Positions 60,070-64,000 of a DNA stretch of 64,000 nt are shown here, one piece after another. Under the pieces are notes generated by a model. It was not told the origin of the DNA. It saw nothing but the letters and a program-made list of their open reading frames with translations, and did not search any database. Location: positions 1,287,390-1,351,389 of the forward strand of contig NZ_JAENHK010000010.1 in NCBI RefSeq assembly GCF_016595215.1, given 5' to 3'. Numbering within the stretch: position 1 is the stretch's first letter; every line of letters starts with the position of its first letter. Both the position numbers and the translations under genes were made by a program. The stretch is from Chryseobacterium paridis (GTDB taxonomy: Bacteria > Bacteroidota > Bacteroidia > Flavobacteriales > Weeksellaceae).

Positions 60070-61194
60070 ATGGACAAATTAAGTTTTCTGGAAGTTATTG
60101 CTGCGATTGCCGTTTTTGTATCGCTGCTGCTTGCCGTATTTTTATTAACGGTAAAAACAGAAAGAAAACTGGAAAACAGATTATTTGCAACGTTCCTTAT
60201 TATTAATGCCATTGATATCAGCGGGCTTTTTATGCACCTTTTTGTGGATAGTTACAATCTGAAAACATTCAAAATATCTGCTTACTTATTGGTAATGCCA
60301 CTTTTCTATTTGTACGTTAATGCCGCTTGTTATTCTGATTTTACTTTAAAAAGAAAACATTTACTACATCTTCTTCCTTTCATTGTTGCTAACTTAATTT
60401 TAGTTCCAAGACTTTATCTGGCGGAAGGTGCTGTTAAAGAAGAGTTCTTTAAAAGCTTGTGGCACTCCCCTGAAATGTTTTTTTATCAGCTCATTGCGGA
60501 ATTGCAGTTTTTCTTTTATATCATTGGTGTATTCATCATTCTAAAAAAATACAAGAAGATTTATCTTGAAAACTACACGAATCCCAACACATTATTATAC
60601 AGATGGCTGTCTCAGCTTACCATGATTTTCTTAGTCATCCATCTATGTATTATTTTCAAAAACATCGTAAGATACACCCAGCACAGAGATCTGTTTATCT
60701 GGCTGAACATTGTTGCGGGAACGGTATTTTTATTGGCTGCCTGTTGGTTTATATTAAAGGCATTAAATTATCCTGAACTTTTTCGCAGAATTGATTCTAC
60801 CCTACAACCGACAAAAGATTTTGCTGAAACACTGGAAACTGAAATCAAACCCGATGAAACAAAAAATATTCAGATTGAACAGCTTAGAAATTTCATGATT
60901 GAAAAAGAGCCCTTTTTAGAACCCTCGTTAACGATCCAGGAACTAGCGGATCAGGTGAACATTCCTGTTCGCGAGTTGTCTGTATTAATTAACCATCATA
61001 TCAATCAACACTTTTTTGATTTTGTAAATGAATACCGTGTTAAAAAAGCAATGACCATTCTGAAGGATCCTACAAAAAAAGAATATACGGTGCTGGAAAT
61101 TTTATATGAAGTGGGTTTTAATTCAAAATCTTCTTTTCATACCTCTTTTAAAAAATATACGAACCAAACACCAACAGCATACAGAAATACCTGA
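60070..61194 (+). CDS. Membrane-anchored AraC-family regulator
   Basis: From the ATG at 60070-60072 the protein has 374 residues; a longer frame needs a TTG at 60022. Seven hydrophobic helices (about 5-230) precede a C-terminal double helix-turn-helix: LTIQELADQVNIPVRELSVLINHH and EYTVLEILYEVGFNSKSSFHTSFKKYTNQTPTAYR. Such proteins are common in flavobacteria. It probably controls the hydrolase and beta-lactamase-like genes downstream on the same strand. Confidence 0.85.
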   Translation: MDKLSFLEVIAAIAVFVSLLLAVFLLTVKTERKLENRLFATFLIINAIDISGLFMHLFVDSYNLKTFKISAYLLVMPLFYLYVNAACYSDFTLKRKHLLHLLPFIVANLILVPRLYLAEGAVKEEFFKSLWHSPEMFFYQLIAELQFFFYIIGVFIILKKYKKIYLENYTNPNTLLYRWLSQLTMIFLVIHLCIIFKNIVRYTQHRDLFIWLNIVAGTVFLLAACWFILKALNYPELFRRIDSTLQPTKDFAETLETEIKPDETKNIQIEQLRNFMIEKEPFLEPSLTIQELADQVNIPVRELSVLINHHINQHFFDFVNEYRVKKAMTILKDPTKKEYTVLEILYEVGFNSKSSFHTSFKKYTNQTPTAYRNT

Positions 61195-61237
61195 TAATTA
61201 ATCAATTGTAAATACTCGAACTTTATATTGCAGATAA

Positions 61238-61279
61238 TCGGACTCATTTTAATGAATAAAATGAGTCCGACTTTTTTTA
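61238..61279 (+). terminator. Strong terminator of the AraC-family gene
   Basis: A 14-bp perfect stem, TCGGACTCATTTTA (61238-61251) with TAAAATGAGTCCGA (61257-61270), loop ATGAA, then CTTTTTTTA. Confidence 0.9.
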
Positions 61280-61353
61280 CACGGACTTTTTTCAAGATTC
61301 TCTACAGCAAATTTGCATCAACCTATTTAAAATCAAATTAAAACTTAGAAATC

Positions 61354-62289
61354 ATGAAAAAAGTAAGTCTTTTTATCCTAACTCTATTATCAATATTTTG
61401 TGTTGCGCAATTACATCCCGCAAAAATGGATACGCTTGTAACAGTAGAAATTGGTGGAATAAAGCAAGCAATAGAAATTAAAACGGATGATACCAATAAA
61501 CCTATCCTGCTGTTTTTGTCAGGTGGCCCGGGAAGTTCAATGATGAAAAATGCAGATTCTTTTACGAATATTTTGAAGAATACATTTACAATTGTTCAAT
61601 GGGATCAAAGAGATGCCGGAAAAACATTAGAGCTAAATCCTTCCCCTATCCAACCATCAGTAGAACTTATGAGAAAAGACACGTATGAAGTTATTAATTT
61701 TCTACTCAAGACCCTGAAACAGAAAAAACTTTACTTATTAGGCAGCTCCTGGGGAAATGCTTTAGGCTTTTATATTGTTAAAAATCATCCCGAATTATTA
61801 CATGCTTATTATGCCGTTAATCCGGTCATCAGCCAGCTGAAAAGTGAGAAAGAATTGCTTACAACCTTAAAAATTCATTTTAAAGAAAACCCTGTTGCTA
61901 TGGAAGAGTTGTCTAAAGTACATTTTCCTTTTACCAATGACGAAGACCTATTTTATTTAAGAAAATGGCTTTTTTACAAAGACGGTAAAGAATATGTTAC
62001 TTCCGATAATTTCAAAAAGGGCTTTCTTCAATGGTCAAAAACCTGGTCACCCGCTTGGAATGAAGTTATGAAAATTGATTTACCAAAAACTTTAAAGAAA
62101 GTCAATTGTCCCATTTATTTTCTTGTTGGTAAAAATGACATCCAAACATTAACTTCCATTACAAAAGAATATTACGAACAAGTAAAAGCTCCCAAAAAAG
62201 ATTTGTTCTTATTTGAAAATTCAGGGCATCAAATTCACAAAGATGAATCTGAAAAATTCCAAAATACGATCGTTAAGACAATAGATTAA
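61354..62289 (+). CDS. Secreted alpha/beta hydrolase (proline iminopeptidase-like)
   Basis: 311 residues with a signal peptide ending IFCVAQ. Family landmarks: LFLSGGPGSSMM (oxyanion HGGPG-like), FTIVQWDQRDAGKT, LYLLGSSWGNALG (nucleophile Ser in GSSWGN), a cap region, VGKNDIQT (Asp) and ENSGHQIH (His). The fold acts on N-terminal proline peptides or related esters. Followed 39 bp later by the serine-hydrolase pseudogene. Confidence 0.85.
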   Translation: MKKVSLFILTLLSIFCVAQLHPAKMDTLVTVEIGGIKQAIEIKTDDTNKPILLFLSGGPGSSMMKNADSFTNILKNTFTIVQWDQRDAGKTLELNPSPIQPSVELMRKDTYEVINFLLKTLKQKKLYLLGSSWGNALGFYIVKNHPELLHAYYAVNPVISQLKSEKELLTTLKIHFKENPVAMEELSKVHFPFTNDEDLFYLRKWLFYKDGKEYVTSDNFKKGFLQWSKTWSPAWNEVMKIDLPKTLKKVNCPIYFLVGKNDIQTLTSITKEYYEQVKAPKKDLFLFENSGHQIHKDESEKFQNTIVKTID

Positions 62290-62328
62290 TAGACGTCAGT
62301 TGCATCTCGAAAAATCAAACTATACATT

Positions 62329-63380
62329 ATGACACTAAAATATGTAACCTCTATTTTATTTTTTGCCCTACTTGGGTGTAAAAGTACTCATCCAACCCAT
62401 ACACAAAATGTTGAAAATGCGATTACAAAAAATGCGCTTCAGCTATTAAAGGACAAAAGATTTCATTCTGTTTCCATTGCTGTGTTGAAAGATGGAAAAT
62501 CTACCATCAAACATTTTGGAGAATTAACGATTGGAAAGGGAAACAAGCCCAACGATTCTACCCTTTATGAATTAGCTTCTGTAACGAAAACCTTTACAGG
62601 ATATATAGCGGCTAAAGCAGTACTTGATAAAAAACTCAGTTTAGAAGATGACATCAGAATGTATCTAATGATTCTTATCCCAATTTAGAATGTAAAGGTG
62701 AACCTATCAAAATAAAGCATCTCATTACCCATACCAGTGGATTTCCTAATTTCCCTATAAAAAGCGAAAATAAAAAGGCTTTTTTGGAAGGATTAAAACT
62801 CATCAATATTGAAACGAAACCCGGAGAAGTCTATTCCTATTCAAACACAGCTCCGGAGCTGACCGCCTATATCCTTGAAAAAGTGTATCAAAAACCTTTT
62901 GAGGAATTGGTGAGCGAATTTGTTTTGGAACCCAATACCATGACTCAAACTAAGTTTACACTTAATAAAAATGACACAGCAAGATTGGTAAAAGGCTATA
63001 ATGATAAAAACGAGTTAATGCCTAATTTCAACAGAACTTTATGGGGTGGAATCTCAGGATTGCACTCAACAACCACGGATTTAGTGAAATACATGAAATT
63101 GCAACTTGACCAATCAAATCCTATCGTCAACGAATCTCATAAAAAATTATATAAAGAAGGTTCTGATTTTTGGGAAGGTTATCATTGGTACATCATAGAA
63201 AACAACAATGAATTAATATATAGACATCACGGAGGGATATATGGAATGCAAAATTGGTTTGTAATTTATCCTAAACAAAATATAGGAATATCGATATTGA
63301 CAAACACCAGCTTTAATGAAACAGGAGAGATTTTAGAAAAGGTGGTTGAAAACTTGTATGATGACATAAAAGTAAAGTAG
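62329..63380 (+). pseudogene. Class C beta-lactamase-like serine hydrolase, frameshifted
   Basis: Two frames make one protein of 350 residues. The first (62329-62688) has a lipoprotein signal (LLGCKS) and the S-x-x-K motif LASVTKTF. The second continues as HLITHTSGFP, the Y-S-N motif YSYSNTAPEL and a final HHGGIYGM. They join if one A is restored in CTAATG near 62666-62669, giving MYLNDSYPNLECKG. So a single-base deletion, or a sequencing error. Intact relatives act on D-amino peptides or esters rather than true beta-lactams. Confidence 0.85.
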
Positions 63381-63452
63381 ATAATAAATGTCATATATCA
63401 GCAGTTTATAAAATTTTATAATCATCCTGTTCGAATAATACATATCAGCGGA

Positions 63453-64000
63453 TTAGACCTTCAGTCTCGTTCCTTGCTTTTCCCACATAGATTTATATGT
63501 AGAATCTTTTGAAATAAGTTCTTCATGGCTTCCTTGTTCTATAATTTGTCCCTCTTTCATTACAAGAATGATATCAGCATTAGCAACCGTACTCAGGCGA
63601 TGAGCAATAACAATCATTGTTTTACCTTGACTTTTAAACTCCTGAAGCGTCTTTTGTATAATAAGTTCTGCTTCTGTATCCAACGAGGAAGTAGCCTCGT
63701 CTAAAATCAAAATCTCAGGATCCTTATAGAGTGCTCTTGCAATGGCAATCCGCTGTTTTTGTCCTCCAGATAACAATGCCCCGTTTTCTCCCAAGTACGT
63801 TTGAAAACCATTTGGCAGCTTTTCTACAAAATTCCTTACTCCTATATTCTTAGTGATCGTGAGGATTTTTTGCATATCAGGAAAATCTTCTCCTAAGGCA
63901 ATATTTTCAATAACATTTCCTGAAAATAAATCTATTTGTTGTGGTACAACTGAAATTAAACTTCTCAATGAATAATTTGAAATATATTTAATATCATAAT
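63453..64000 (-). CDS. ABC exporter, C-terminal ATPase fragment (PCAT-like)
   Basis: The frame is open through the right window edge, so the start lies outside. Visible: LRSLISVVPQQIDLFSGNVIENIALGE (Q-loop), LLSGGQKQRIAIARAL (signature), EILILDEATSSLD (Walker B) and VIAHRLSTV (H-loop). The phrasing PQQIDLFSGNV is typical of peptidase-containing exporters of Bacteroidota, so it may be a second peptide exporter. The peptidase domain itself is not in the window. Confidence 0.85.
   Translation of the reverse strand, partial: YDIKYISNYSLRSLISVVPQQIDLFSGNVIENIALGEDFPDMQKILTITKNIGVRNFVEKLPNGFQTYLGENGALLSGGQKQRIAIARALYKDPEILILDEATSSLDTEAELIIQKTLQEFKSQGKTMIVIAHRLSTVANADIILVMKEGQIIEQGSHEELISKDSTYKSMWEKQGTRLKV

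Overview
The window looks like chromosome of a Chryseobacterium-type flavobacterium (Bacteroidota, Weeksellaceae). The evidence is AT-rich DNA, SusC/SusD proteins, the absence of clear Shine-Dalgarno sites, Bacteroidota promoters of the form TTTG-N19-TAnnTTTG, and families typical of that group (DUF4197, DUF2490, DUF2911, ecotin, a thioester-less alpha-2-macroglobulin). The genus is inferred from protein style; no 16S rRNA gene is present.

Layout. 1-6949: a leftward polysaccharide-utilisation operon (SusC, SusD, PF10091/GH144-type glucanase, esterase, GH3 glucosidase), possibly for beta-1,2-glucan. 7257-19805: housekeeping and small stress-type genes (DUF4197, DUF493, ArsC-like, deoxynucleoside kinase, glutamine cyclotransferase, Na+/H+ antiporter, bestrophin, several VOC, SRPBCC and NTF2 proteins). 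19890-19991: a solo array of 7-bp repeats. 20016-23618: a TolC / HlyD / ABC-2 permease export operon without an ATPase gene. 23949-29817: a compact bacteriocin-like locus with a GNAT enzyme and membrane LuxR regulator on one side. On the other side are two small Gly-rich, double-Cys peptides that the ORF list missed, a strong terminator, two small membrane proteins (immunity candidates), a thioredoxin-like protein and a C39-peptidase ABC exporter. 29925-36358: ecotin and a 1967-residue alpha-2-macroglobulin, both protease-trapping families.

36377-42896: UbiA-like protein, RecF, a four-helix-bundle gene enclosed by two inverted heptad arrays that exactly fill the gap between recF and a DUF721/DciA gene, a 'SpecificRecomb' membrane protein, MtgA and a TroA-type lipoprotein. 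42956-50367: a tRNA-Arg(ACG) and, 7320 bp downstream, a decayed copy of its 3' half and trailer. Between them lie DUF2911, a PIG-L deacetylase / 34-residue membrane protein / Na+-solute symporter operon, a tandem array of about 207-bp repeats, a ceramidase-like protein and a P-loop kinase-like protein. This is probably an acquired block.

50459-64000: amidohydrolase, a secreted repeat-rich protein, two repeat elements, an XRE regulator, and a Gabija-type defence pair (GajA OLD nuclease broken by one missing A in an A6 run, plus a GajB UvrD helicase). Then come a membrane AraC regulator, an alpha/beta hydrolase, a frameshifted serine hydrolase and the C-terminal end of another ABC exporter that leaves the window. 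Two single-A deletions lie within 4.1 kb, so assembly error must be kept in mind there. All comparisons were made by eye; no database search or folding program was run.
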